Shown: positions 41,640 to 51,071 of the stretch, in pieces
Position numbering within the stretch: the stretch's first letter is position 1
Layout of the letters: the number at the start of each line of letters is the position of its first letter
Made by a program: the position numbers and the translations under genes
The notes under the pieces: generated by a model
Told to the model about the DNA's origin: nothing
What the model saw: only the letters and a program-made list of their open reading frames with translations
The model's database searches: none
NCBI GenBank assembly: GCA_002337095.1
Contig: DDFI01000008.1
Coordinates: 1-58,160 of the forward strand
Direction: 5' to 3'
Length of the DNA stretch: 58,160 bases
Source: Candidatus Saccharibacteria bacterium UBA1932
GTDB lineage: Bacteria > Patescibacteriota > Saccharimonadia > Saccharimonadales > Saccharimonadaceae

Positions 41640-44530
41640 TTATTTACCTCGACGTGTAAGTGATCTGGTGTATCACCAGCAGCAAACTGCACATCGATAC
41701 CGGGCGGTAGATCGACATTCTGTACTCGCCATGTGTTGTACTGGCCAATTTTGCCCCCACCCGATTCCATGATAATTTTTGCGAGGTCGCTAATGAATGA
41801 TTTCATGAGCGGATTGCTTGTCAGATCGATCGGGTTGATATGCGACCCGTCAGAGGTCATTTGTTTGCCATCGAGTGATATGACGCCGTTGAAGTCTACC
41901 GCTAGGCCTTTCGGATGCTGCCATTGATCGCATTGATGTCCGTTCACAAGTACACCGATCGTTATCTTGTATTTTTGCGAAATACCCAGGATGACACCCA
42001 TAAGCTTCGGGCTAATAGCGACACCACCGCAGCCTGATTGCTTGCCGGTGGCAGCGATTTCTTCGAACCATTTTCGCTGCTGTGGCTCAACTTGGAACTT
42101 TACATTGGGGCTGGCTAATATTTGCTTGGCGAGTTCGATGGTATCGCCGCTGACAAATCCGCCACTGCCGGTTGAGCTGGCGGCCCCCTGCGATTCGTCG
42201 CTGCCATCCTCGCTATTGATCATCCGCATAGTGCGGCGATCGACGAAGAACAATGCAGCCATCTGATGGGCCTTGGTGTCCATTTTGCAATTCTCGACGA
42301 ATTTCGCTGCATCAGAAGTGCCTGGCAAGCAGTTAGTCTGCCATTCCCATAATGGCGTAGTGATGTCGGTGCCGTCAAATTTTTCTTTTACTTCGCCCGT
42401 CATCTCATCATACTGTCCTTCATTGTATTTCAGGACCTCGTCGATCGAAGTGTTTCGTAGTGTGTCAACCGGAATACCTACGATAATATTACAGGCCGGG
42501 CCAGCTGCAATGTCGGCCATGTTCGGGTCGTCGCACTGCGAATAATCCTGGGCGGTGCCTGCGGCGTAGCTGGCCGGCATCATGAGTGCGCTCAGGCCAG
42601 ACGATGTCACACTGCCAAGCTGTGAGACAAAGCCCGATAGCGACCCCATCGACACAATAAGTGGCACAAAACGGCTATAAATACTACCGAGCGCAGTGTT
42701 GGGATTGCTCGCATCAAGCGGACTCAGCGTGGCGCGATCATCGCGGGCATATGTAGCAGCGACATGGCTATTAAGCTGCTCGTAGTTTGCCGCTTGGTCA
42801 CGACCCATAGCACCCCCACCACTCGCTGCCGACGCATCGCTATAGAAATTACGCATGCCTATGTCCATTACGTTACCGTAATCTTCACCCACTACCGTAC
42901 TGTCAAAATATTTGCCAACCATCACGCCGATTAGACGCTCCATGAGATTGCCAACTACACCCTCGAGCAGCGGTGCCATGGCGCTTCCAGCCAGAAAGCC
43001 GACGATTGCAGCTGGCCCGCCGATAATCGCCAGCCCAATCTGCCCTGCAGTGCTATTAACTACGCCACAGGATTTTTGTACAGCGGTGTTGTTGGCGCCC
43101 ATTTTTGATGCCAGTGTGCCAAGTGCTGCCGCCGAGCCGGCGCCGGGCAGGAACTTCATATAATTAGCTTTTTTGTTACTCGGCATTTCGTTGCTTAGGC
43201 CATTACGCAGCCCCCACCCATCGGTGGCGGTACCCTTGATGATATTACCATTACTGTCAGTGGTGGTAGCGGTTAGGCGATTTGCAACCGTCGACACCAC
43301 CTCGGGCGTAGCGTCACCTTTTCGTGCCTGATCAGAAACCCTAGCAACGTTGAGTGCCGCCCGTACCGCGACGGCCATTTGGGCCCCCCGCACAGCTGTG
43401 CTAAGCCCTTTGGCGCCCTCGGCAATCGTACAATACGCGGTGACGCCAAATGCCGCCACGTTGGCATTCTTGCGCAGTAGATCGCTGGTTAGTTTTTTCA
43501 CCGCTCCGTTTTCGACTACAGCATCGGGCGACATATCCTTTAGCACCTCGTTGGTGTTTTTGTTGGCGGCTTCTTTGGCATTTTTTTGCTCCTCGGTGTC
43601 GTTGTCGGTGGGTTGCTCGGTGGCGTTGGTGGCGTTTACCTTGCTATCGCTATTTGCTTGTTCATCGATGGCGGCGTTGATGTCTTTTTCGGTCGTTTTG
43701 CCTTTTAGTGTGTCGCCTTTGCTAAATTTAAAAAACGCGAATACTTTTTTGATGACGTTATCGTTCATTGCCTGCCAACGCGGGTTCAGCGTCCTGCTCA
43801 TCGCCAGACGAAAATCTTCGTTGTTGCGATAGGCATTGGCAAATTCTGCCGCCGCGATTGTCTTCTTCGCTCCCAGTGAATCAGTATATTCAAAACTTGC
43901 CGGGCGGCTTTTAAACAACGCAGAGTTTTTGACATCCATCGGCTTGCCGTCTTTGTCGAGCGGTATCACTCTACTTTCGGGGTTATTGGCCATCGCGTAG
44001 AGGGTTTTGTCTGACATTTGGTTAAACTTACAGAGGAATGTCACGTTCTCGCCGCATACCCCACTTGTTGGGCCTTTATCGCTAAACATCTGGCGCAGTA
44101 TTTTGTCGCTGCGCACATCGATACTCGTCTGCTGTAGGTTGAATCGGTTGAAGTAATTTGCGGTAAGATGTTGCAATAGCAGCGCCGGCCCAGCTAGCAT
44201 TCCCAGGCCTAGGATACCACCACCGAGCAGTACACCGACAAACCCACTGGCGGCATATTTGTTCTTGGCGAGTCGGGTAATCCGGCCCCTAAATGTCGAT
44301 GGAACAGTGGATGGTCGCGTGGTGTTGTTTTGCCACGGTGCATCTGTACGGCCGGCTGTTTGCTCGGCGGTCGATAGCTCGCCCGGCGTTGCATCGGGCC
44401 CATTGACCGACTGTTCAAAACCACTCATATCAGTCGTGCCTGGGGTCGTTTCGGCCTGATGAAGTGCGGTAGCCGTAAAGCGCTCGTCGTATGATTGGTC
44501 GATAGGGTCTTTTGATGTGAGTGTAGGCAT
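41636..44530 (-). CDS. Large membrane protein with C-terminal M15-like peptidase domain (secretion-associated)
   Basis: A 964-residue protein. The N-terminal ~100 residues are polar. A hydrophobic segment (GFVGVLLGGGILGLGMLAGPALLL, about 115-140) precedes a large domain with paired cysteines, an acidic Lys/Asn-rich linker (EKDINAAIDEQANSDSKVNA) and several glycine/alanine-rich hydrophobic stretches (IGLAIIGGPAAIVGFLAGSA; VSMGSLSGFVSQL). The last ~130 residues resemble an M15-type peptidase: GHQCDQWQHPKGLAVDFNG (H-x3-G-x-A-x-D) and DHLHVEVN. It may combine a membrane channel or scaffold with wall digestion. TATAAT and GAGGT precede the ATG, so an internal promoter is possible. Confidence 0.75.
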   Translation of the reverse strand: MPTLTSKDPIDQSYDERFTATALHQAETTPGTTDMSGFEQSVNGPDATPGELSTAEQTAGRTDAPWQNNTTRPSTVPSTFRGRITRLAKNKYAASGFVGVLLGGGILGLGMLAGPALLLQHLTANYFNRFNLQQTSIDVRSDKILRQMFSDKGPTSGVCGENVTFLCKFNQMSDKTLYAMANNPESRVIPLDKDGKPMDVKNSALFKSRPASFEYTDSLGAKKTIAAAEFANAYRNNEDFRLAMSRTLNPRWQAMNDNVIKKVFAFFKFSKGDTLKGKTTEKDINAAIDEQANSDSKVNATNATEQPTDNDTEEQKNAKEAANKNTNEVLKDMSPDAVVENGAVKKLTSDLLRKNANVAAFGVTAYCTIAEGAKGLSTAVRGAQMAVAVRAALNVARVSDQARKGDATPEVVSTVANRLTATTTDSNGNIIKGTATDGWGLRNGLSNEMPSNKKANYMKFLPGAGSAAALGTLASKMGANNTAVQKSCGVVNSTAGQIGLAIIGGPAAIVGFLAGSAMAPLLEGVVGNLMERLIGVMVGKYFDSTVVGEDYGNVMDIGMRNFYSDASAASGGGAMGRDQAANYEQLNSHVAATYARDDRATLSPLDASNPNTALGSIYSRFVPLIVSMGSLSGFVSQLGSVTSSGLSALMMPASYAAGTAQDYSQCDDPNMADIAAGPACNIIVGIPVDTLRNTSIDEVLKYNEGQYDEMTGEVKEKFDGTDITTPLWEWQTNCLPGTSDAAKFVENCKMDTKAHQMAALFFVDRRTMRMINSEDGSDESQGAASSTGSGGFVSGDTIELAKQILASPNVKFQVEPQQRKWFEEIAATGKQSGCGGVAISPKLMGVILGISQKYKITIGVLVNGHQCDQWQHPKGLAVDFNGVISLDGKQMTSDGSHINPIDLTSNPLMKSFISDLAKIIMESGGGKIGQYNTWRVQNVDLPPGIDVQFAAGDTPDHLHVEVNK

Positions 44531-44547
44531 ATTCTACCTCTATTATA

Positions 44548-46440
44548 CTACCTAGCAAGTGCTTGGGTATCGGGATCCATATAGCCGTTAGTAATCTGCT
44601 GGACGCTCGTGGCCTGGGCCTGCTGCTGTAGCGCGGCCTGTGGGTTGGTGGTAATAAGCTGTTGTTCGGTTTGGCTAGCTACAATCTGAATATGCACGTG
44701 GTTTTGCCCAGCAAAGAACAACCCCTGCCCAACCGGGAAATTCGCCAGGCGTTTTTTCTCTTCCTCGGTGAGCTTAAATACGTCGGCCAGTACGTCGACG
44801 GCGCTCGGCGACTGTTTAAGCAGTAGCTGCATGCTAGAGTTGGCCACGATAGCTCGGCCCATTTTACTACCCATGAAATCTTCGACATCTTGGGTAATTG
44901 TCGTCAGCCCCAAGAAATATTTGCGAGCGCGCTTGGCCAAGCTAAACAAGAAATTAGCCGAATCATCATATTTGAGCAGCTGCCAGGCTTCGTCGACGAT
45001 CAACATACGCTTTTTTTGGACACTGCGCGTGATATTCCAGATATGTGACAGCACAATATACATGGCGACAGGCCGCAGCTCGTCCTCTAGGTCGCGAATA
45101 TTAAATACTACCATATTATTGTTGATATCAATATTCGACTGCTGGCTAAATATCCCAGCGAACGTACCAGTGGTGTATTTGCGTAGCCGCTGGGCCAGTG
45201 CAGGGCCAGTGCCGCCCATGTGCAGCAGCGTGTCGTAGAGGTCGCCGATGACTGGCGGCGTGGAGTTGTGCGTCAGTGGATCGCTGGTGATCCCAGCGCG
45301 AGCGTAGGTGTCGATTAGCGCTTGGTCGAGGTCGGCCTCTTCGGCAGGGCTAAGTGCCGATACCGCTTGACCGTTCGCAGCGATCTGGCTGCCACCCAGC
45401 ATCAGCCGAAACAATCCATGCAGCGTCACTAGGTTTGCCCGCAGCGCGTCCCCTGCCTCGTCGCTATCGATCACGCGCGGCAGATCAAATGGATTAACCC
45501 GTGTATCGCTATTCAGGCTCAGCCGAATATAGCTACCGCCCACCGCGTCAGATAATTTTTGGTACTCATTCTCGGGGTCGATAATCAAGATGTCGCTGCC
45601 GAGCATCATACTGCGCAGCGCTTCTAGCTTGACTGTAAACGATTTGCCCGCACCCGACTTCGCAAACACCACCATATTGGCGTTCTCTAGGCTAAATCGG
45701 TCAAAGATAACCAGCCCATTGTTGTGCATATTAATGCCATACAGTACGCCCTTTTCTTGGGTCAGGTCGGCGCTGGTAAACGGAAAGCTCGTACTGATCG
45801 CGCCGGTGTTCATATTGCGGCGGATTTGCAGCTGATCTGTCATTTGTGGCACGGCGCTGTTCATGCCCTGTTCTTGCTGGCTGCTGGCAACCTTACTCAG
45901 TACCAGTTGCTGCCCAAATATCGTCTCGATCTTGTGCTGAATAAAGCTTAGCTCGTCGAGGCTGTCGGCATACATCGTAACATACAACCCAAAGCGAAAG
46001 AACCGCTCCGCCCCCACCTGAATCTGATCACGCAGCTCCTCGGCGTCGTTCAGCGCCGCCTCAAGGCCAGGGTCGCGTGTTCGGCCCTTTTCGGCATTGA
46101 TCGACATGCTGGCTTCCATCTGGGTGACTTTTTTCTTCAGGTTATTGAGCACCACCTGGCTGTCGACCGGATAAATATACATGCTTAGGTCGAGCACCTC
46201 GTCGATATTGATGATAGAGCTCAGCCAGCCCGTGTAAATTTCGCGCGGATAGGCATAAATATAAATCGTGCGGCCGTATTTGGTGCCTAGGCGAAAATAG
46301 CTGGAGTGGATTTCGATACTCGACGGCGCGATCAGATCGCGTAGCGTAGTAATGCCCTTTAGAAACGCCTGTTCTACCTCGGCTTGTTCGCGGGCGCGCT
46401 GCTCGGCGGCGATATCTACAGCATCTTTCTTGCGTGGCAT
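44548..46440 (-). CDS. virB4: VirB4/TraC-family type IV secretion ATPase
   Basis: A 630-residue ATPase powering type IV secretion from the inner face of the membrane. The N-terminal ~220 residues are the VirB4-specific domain (GWLSSIINIDEVLDLSMYIY). The RecA-like motor domain follows with Walker A FAKSGAGKSFTVK (about 259-271), DILIIDPENEYQKL, Walker B KRMLIVDEAWQLLK (about 477-490) and the arginine/glutamine region GLTTITQDVEDFM. The tail is Gln-rich. The ATG overlaps the previous stop by one base. All ATPase residues are present. Confidence 0.94.
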   Translation of the reverse strand: MPRKKDAVDIAAEQRAREQAEVEQAFLKGITTLRDLIAPSSIEIHSSYFRLGTKYGRTIYIYAYPREIYTGWLSSIINIDEVLDLSMYIYPVDSQVVLNNLKKKVTQMEASMSINAEKGRTRDPGLEAALNDAEELRDQIQVGAERFFRFGLYVTMYADSLDELSFIQHKIETIFGQQLVLSKVASSQQEQGMNSAVPQMTDQLQIRRNMNTGAISTSFPFTSADLTQEKGVLYGINMHNNGLVIFDRFSLENANMVVFAKSGAGKSFTVKLEALRSMMLGSDILIIDPENEYQKLSDAVGGSYIRLSLNSDTRVNPFDLPRVIDSDEAGDALRANLVTLHGLFRLMLGGSQIAANGQAVSALSPAEEADLDQALIDTYARAGITSDPLTHNSTPPVIGDLYDTLLHMGGTGPALAQRLRKYTTGTFAGIFSQQSNIDINNNMVVFNIRDLEDELRPVAMYIVLSHIWNITRSVQKKRMLIVDEAWQLLKYDDSANFLFSLAKRARKYFLGLTTITQDVEDFMGSKMGRAIVANSSMQLLLKQSPSAVDVLADVFKLTEEEKKRLANFPVGQGLFFAGQNHVHIQIVASQTEQQLITTNPQAALQQQAQATSVQQITNGYMDPDTQALAR

Positions 46441-47375
46441 CAGGCTGCTCCTCCCGACAGATCAGCGCGCGGCGCTTGGCCGTCGCCTTTTCGTGTGTAC
46501 ATATTGGTCATCAGCTCGAAATCCCCCAACGGTTCGCGCACGGCAGTATCGGGGTTGTAGACATTGTAATACAGTTCACCCAGTTCCTTGGTATTTAGCT
46601 GCACGCACTTGATACCCATCTGAAACAGCCCACTCATTACGGTGTCGACGCGGTTTTTGATCTCGTCTTTGGCCTTGTCGTAGGTCGCTTTGTCGATACG
46701 GGTGACACCAGAGGCTTTTTTGCCGATCAGCGCGCCAAATAGCCCGCCTTTTTTGACATCGGCGAGCTTGGCGAGATCACCGGTGGGATAATACGGCACC
46801 ACGATAAAAAAGCTTTTGTCCATGATATTCGCCTCTTGGCTTAGTACATCGATGAAATTAATATAATCATCCATCAGCACATTTAGTAGCATGTTTTCTT
46901 GGTTGCGTCGGATGCCCTCGAGCCGTTCGATATAGGGGCCAATGTCGACGCGCTGCGACCGCACCAGTATCTGCACTGGGTAATTGAGCGAGTTTAGGAA
47001 ATTCTGGTAGCTATATTCCACACCTTCGCGTTCACGTTCGCTCATTAGGTCGAAGTTGATCGACTTGCAGGCAATTACCGCGCGAAAAGATCCATCGTTC
47101 ATGATCACCATGCCATCACGCAGCTCAGATAGCAGCAGGCTGTTTTGGGCGGTGGTTTGGGTGGATTTTTTGGGCACGGGTGGGGTGGAGTTTGCCATGG
47201 TGGGTGGCGTCGCTGCAGTTGGTACACCAGCCGACATCTGGGCGTCTGGCGCAGGTGCCATTGGCGATGTAGCTGCGCTGCCTATTACCATCTCCTGCAC
47301 TGGTGGTGCAGTGGGCGTAGTTGGCTGCTGTGGAATCAGCGGCTGACCCATGGGTTGTTGGTTGTTTGGCGGCAT
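46440..47375 (-). CDS. TraC/VirB4 N-terminal-like protein without ATPase domain
   Basis: A 311-residue protein. About 75 Pro/Gln/Thr/Ala-rich residues (QQPTTPTAPPVQEM) come first. A domain like the N-terminal part of TraC-type ATPases follows: LLLSELRDGMVIMNDGSFRA, then SYQNFLNSLNYPVQILVRSQ and DKSFFIVVPYYPTG. It has no Walker motifs. The gene lies between PrgI and VirB4, a position where CPR and Gram-positive secretion loci often have such a protein; it may cap or regulate the VirB4 ring. AAGGAG lies 4 nt before the ATG. The proline-rich head is likely disordered. Confidence 0.78.
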   Translation of the reverse strand: MPPNNQQPMGQPLIPQQPTTPTAPPVQEMVIGSAATSPMAPAPDAQMSAGVPTAATPPTMANSTPPVPKKSTQTTAQNSLLLSELRDGMVIMNDGSFRAVIACKSINFDLMSEREREGVEYSYQNFLNSLNYPVQILVRSQRVDIGPYIERLEGIRRNQENMLLNVLMDDYINFIDVLSQEANIMDKSFFIVVPYYPTGDLAKLADVKKGGLFGALIGKKASGVTRIDKATYDKAKDEIKNRVDTVMSGLFQMGIKCVQLNTKELGELYYNVYNPDTAVREPLGDFELMTNMYTRKGDGQAPRADLSGGAA

Positions 47376-47400
47376 CCCACTCCTTTTGCGAGCAAATAGA

Positions 47401-48336
47401 TTACCTGAGCGAAATCACTACTTCGCCGTCGTCTTTGTCGGCTTGCTTGGCTTCGCGTTCGTGGATGCGATTGCCCTCGCGTTGTAGTGTCTCGACAGAT
47501 AGCCCATGACTATTGTTGACAAGATTCATTATACCAGGTGATACAGGGGTTGCGCTAGTGCTTGGCGCGGGTTCGGGGCGCGCACTGTGGATTTGCTCGC
47601 GGCTGTCGAGCGGCTGGATCACCGACTGGTGAATTGTCGGGTACGGATTGTAGTCGAGATGTGGCTGCGGCTCTAGGTTCGGTGCCGCAGGTGTGGCAGG
47701 TGTAGCTATAGCCACAGTCGGTTGGCTACCTGCAGGTTCCGACCCTGAGCGCACCGCCTCGATCATCGCGCTGCGTCGCCGTTGGTCGGCCTCGGCGATC
47801 ATCGTGTCAAGCGATTGTGACCGCATAGCATGTTCGTCTAGCATATCCTCGGCCTGCTGTGCAGCGTAGTACACGTCCGACTGCATCGAGCTGTTTTCGC
47901 CCGGCATGGCCGTATGGCGGATTGCCCACCCCTGGGTATCGACAATATCTGCCAGGTACGATAATCGTCGCTCTGCTTCGCCAATACCAAGCGACTTGGT
48001 GCGCTCTACCTCGACAACCTTTGGCGCAGTGATCTCGATCAGGCTATCGATACCATCAGGCACCCATAGTCGGCGTTTTGGTTTTAGGTGGTACGACACC
48101 AGCGCCGCCATGTACACCTCCATTGGCTGATCCTTGCGTAGTGGTAGCGCCAACGTGCCAAAAAACACCATCGGCGGTAGCGCCACCACCGCCAGTGGCG
48201 GTAGCAAATTCCACAATCCCCAGCCAATCGCACCCGACATCGCCACAATAATCAGGTAAATAAACTGCCGAAAACTAAACGGCCCGATCAGTTTATCATC
48301 GGCTTCAACATCTTGGGCTACTTTATATACTGCCAT
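47401..48336 (-). CDS. PrgI-family type IV secretion membrane protein with long cytoplasmic tail
   Basis: A 311-residue protein, the VirB3-like component. The first ~100 residues are the PrgI domain: VAQDVEADDKLIGPFSFRQF, two membrane helices (IYLIIVAMSGAIGWGLWNLL, LAVVALPPMVFFGTLALPLR) and SYHLKPKRRLWVPDG. The remaining 200 residues are unusual for the family, being helical and charged with a Pro/Ala/Thr-rich stretch (ATPATPAAPNLEPQPH) and a C-terminal highly charged end (HEREAKQADKDDGE). It is directly followed by the TraC/VirB4 pair, as in Gram-positive conjugation systems. Confidence 0.88.
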   Translation of the reverse strand: MAVYKVAQDVEADDKLIGPFSFRQFIYLIIVAMSGAIGWGLWNLLPPLAVVALPPMVFFGTLALPLRKDQPMEVYMAALVSYHLKPKRRLWVPDGIDSLIEITAPKVVEVERTKSLGIGEAERRLSYLADIVDTQGWAIRHTAMPGENSSMQSDVYYAAQQAEDMLDEHAMRSQSLDTMIAEADQRRRSAMIEAVRSGSEPAGSQPTVAIATPATPAAPNLEPQPHLDYNPYPTIHQSVIQPLDSREQIHSARPEPAPSTSATPVSPGIMNLVNNSHGLSVETLQREGNRIHEREAKQADKDDGEVVISLR

Positions 48337-48351
48337 ACGCTACTACCATCC

Positions 48352-50976
48352 TTATGGGGCTGGTGGGGTGTAGCCACCAGATATTGCGTGATTGCGCAAT
48401 ATATCACCTTCTTTTTGTCCAATTTCTTCCGCGCCTTGAGCTGTAAGGATACTTTGAGCACGTGCTGGCGAGAATCCACCAGATGAAACTGCTGCTTTCA
48501 TCGCTCCTTCGACCTGTCCCATGCCTTGTTTATCCGATAATCCTTCCCAGGTTTTCGCGTCATCCCCAACATCTTTTAGTGACCTATGAGCGCCATCTAC
48601 AGACCAGGCATATACATCTGCTGCGCGACCTTTCATATTAGACGAAGCAATATCTTTTCGTAATTGGACGCCCACATCACTTGTTGCATTTACACCCATG
48701 AGTGCAGAGCGAAGCGTATCAGCGCCCTTATTCCCCATTCCCATCAAGATTTCCTGAGCTGCCCGTGCGGTAATCGCATCATTTGCCTTTACCGCGTCCG
48801 TAAGCGCTTTTTGCATCTCGGCAGCCTTATTAGCGGGATCCTTTACACTTAGTGTGAGGCGACTCGTCGCACTTTGTATCTGTGCCTTGTCGACATCGAG
48901 CATAATCTTATCAGGATTAATGCTGTCGAGATACGATTGCTGCCTTGCCTGATACAGCGGTGCGCGTTGCCCCGCTACCTTTTCGGCAAATTTGTCATCG
49001 GTTACTGCTGCCTGGGCGACTTGCTCTTTCTGTAATTCAGATAATTGTTCTGCTCGGCCGCTGCTAACTGCATTGCGACGATTACGGAAGTTGATAACCT
49101 GACGCCTTCCAAACATTGATCGCTTGTTCGGATCCAGTGCTCTCAGCCGTCTTGACACATTACTATCCTCACGGAATTTTTGAGCGCCCTTTTTCATGCG
49201 GTCAAATGGCCCCTTGTTGGGATTATTCACGAACCCTGTCACGCGCGAAATTAGGCTAGTTGCCCCCGAGATTATCGTTTTGATTAGTAATAGTGGCAAG
49301 ATTGCCGCCGCCGCGCCTGCCGTTTGCGTAGCAACGCGTATTACTGGGTCGGTAATTCCAGCGGCTGAATTCATAATAATTACCGAAGACAAATGTGATG
49401 CCCCAAATAGCACGCCAATTACCGGATATACGACCAGTAGCGCCTTAAACATATCCTTCCATTTTTTGAACAACCCCTCGGTATTTGGCAGCAGATACGC
49501 TACAAATGCGATCGGCGACACCACAATTAGTAGAATAATCAGCGCTTGGCGCAGGATCAGCCCCACAAATACCGTCACGATCGTCACCAACACCATCACT
49601 AGCGCCGGTAATAGCACCGACAGCCCTGCATACACTGCGATCGCTCCGCCCAGCACGGCCGCTGCTAGCCCCGTCCAGCCGTTGCCCTGAGTAACAAGAT
49701 CTTCTTTATAGGCTGATACGGGTATTTGCGACCCAAACAGCCCATTAAAGCTCGCACCGATAATATTAGAGATATCAACCGCAATCGCACACAGCCAGAA
49801 CGATACGTTCACCAGGATTGCACATATAATCAGCTTTGGCAGCAGTTTCTTTACGCCGTAATTACTAATACCCATAGAGGTAATTTGCGCATACATAATA
49901 ACAAGAAACGCAATCGCAAACAGTACATTGGCGATATTGCGCATCTTCGTCCAGGCATCATATAGTGACGCGTTACCACCCGCCGTAGATAATGGCTGCA
50001 CGACTAGCAGTGAGCTGACGAGGGTATATGATTGATCAGTAATCTTGGACATCACAGTGACCACTGGGCAGATGAGCCAGCCGATGCCTTCGACCGCACA
50101 GGTGGCTTTATTTCCCGTCGTCGGATCGCCCGTAATAGAGCCAAGGTTTTTGGCCTGGTCGGGGTGGCTGCGGTAATAGGCTGCGGCTGCCGGCGCATTA
50201 TCACTGATATTCTGGGCAATTTGTCGACAGGTCATCGACTTGTATCCGCCCCTGGCTTCATTAAATACCGCAACCTCGTCTGTGCCCGTGGTGCCAGATT
50301 TGTAGGCAAATGCAATATTTTGCCCGTCAGGCGTCAGCGCACCGGTCGCCGGGTCTATCATTTTACTGATGCGCACGCCCTTATTACTATCGGCAAGGCC
50401 AGCGTCATTCGTTCTCGTGGCCCCACAGCCATCCTTGGTATCGGTGAACAGGGAGTAAAAAAAGTAATAACTCCCCGCACCTTCAAGTGGCGGCTCCTTG
50501 CCCCACTTCTTGGCAATATTACCACCTAAATTATTGGCAATGACATCCTGGAATTTTGCGGTATAGTCGGCGTCGCCATTACGATCAAATCCAATGGCTG
50601 TAAGCATTTCCCCACCCGAACCGTAGCCGTAGAGCGATATCATATCGCGTATCCAGTCGGCGTCGCCACAATCGTAGAAGTGCCCATCTGCTCGGGGTAG
50701 GACACGCTTGTTGGTGTTGCTCTTAAACCACGCCCCGCCATTGGCATCCTCGGTAGAGATATAGCCGCTACTATAATTACCGCCAATGCGGTTAAAGATC
50801 GCGCCCTGGTATAGGCAGGACTGTAGCGAGCGGAAATACAAGAATGCCTTTACCTGCTCCTCGGGCGTGGCCGAGCTAGCCGTCGCAGCGTAGGACGGCG
50901 CAGGCAGGCTGATCGAGGCTACGATACTCGAAAGTAGCACCATGACCGCTAGTAATCCTATCGAAAATCTCTTCAT
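48352..50976 (-). CDS. VirB6/TrbL-like polytopic membrane protein with long cytoplasmic tail (copy B)
   Basis: An 874-residue protein with a signal-like N-terminus (IGLLAVMVLLSSIVASISLPAPSYAA) and a ~270-residue outer domain with several cysteines (CGDADWIRDMISLYGYGSGG). About six membrane helices follow at 320-590, including MRNIANVLFAIAFLVIMYAQ, TSMGISNYGVKKLLPKLIIC and LAAAVLGGAIAVYAGLSVLL. The last ~280 residues are charged and helical, starting at the shared motif VNNPNKGPFDRM. It is paralogous to 51996-54629. VirB6-type proteins form the membrane channel. It starts the downstream half of the locus after a terminator. Confidence 0.85.
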   Translation of the reverse strand: MKRFSIGLLAVMVLLSSIVASISLPAPSYAATASSATPEEQVKAFLYFRSLQSCLYQGAIFNRIGGNYSSGYISTEDANGGAWFKSNTNKRVLPRADGHFYDCGDADWIRDMISLYGYGSGGEMLTAIGFDRNGDADYTAKFQDVIANNLGGNIAKKWGKEPPLEGAGSYYFFYSLFTDTKDGCGATRTNDAGLADSNKGVRISKMIDPATGALTPDGQNIAFAYKSGTTGTDEVAVFNEARGGYKSMTCRQIAQNISDNAPAAAAYYRSHPDQAKNLGSITGDPTTGNKATCAVEGIGWLICPVVTVMSKITDQSYTLVSSLLVVQPLSTAGGNASLYDAWTKMRNIANVLFAIAFLVIMYAQITSMGISNYGVKKLLPKLIICAILVNVSFWLCAIAVDISNIIGASFNGLFGSQIPVSAYKEDLVTQGNGWTGLAAAVLGGAIAVYAGLSVLLPALVMVLVTIVTVFVGLILRQALIILLIVVSPIAFVAYLLPNTEGLFKKWKDMFKALLVVYPVIGVLFGASHLSSVIIMNSAAGITDPVIRVATQTAGAAAAILPLLLIKTIISGATSLISRVTGFVNNPNKGPFDRMKKGAQKFREDSNVSRRLRALDPNKRSMFGRRQVINFRNRRNAVSSGRAEQLSELQKEQVAQAAVTDDKFAEKVAGQRAPLYQARQQSYLDSINPDKIMLDVDKAQIQSATSRLTLSVKDPANKAAEMQKALTDAVKANDAITARAAQEILMGMGNKGADTLRSALMGVNATSDVGVQLRKDIASSNMKGRAADVYAWSVDGAHRSLKDVGDDAKTWEGLSDKQGMGQVEGAMKAAVSSGGFSPARAQSILTAQGAEEIGQKEGDILRNHAISGGYTPPAP

Positions 50977-51023
50977 AGTTGTTATGTTTATTTAACCACG
51001 ATTACACTAATATTCCTAGATAC

Positions 51024-51051
51024 CAAAAAGCTCGCTCCGTGGGGCGAACTT
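51024..51051 (-). terminator. Intrinsic terminator between the lipoprotein and VirB6-like copy B
   Basis: On the minus strand AAGTTCGC/GCGAGCTT (8 bp with one G-T pair, 8-nt loop, 51028-51051) is followed by TTT. It lies 20 nt after the lipoprotein stop. Confidence 0.65.
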
Positions 51052-51071
51052 TATTTGGTTGTGGAGGTAAT

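Noticed and set aside
41636..44530. Reading the 964-residue protein as VirB10 or a tape-measure protein
   Set aside because: No VirB10 beta-barrel motif or long coiled coil was found; the only recognisable part is the C-terminal M15-like domain.
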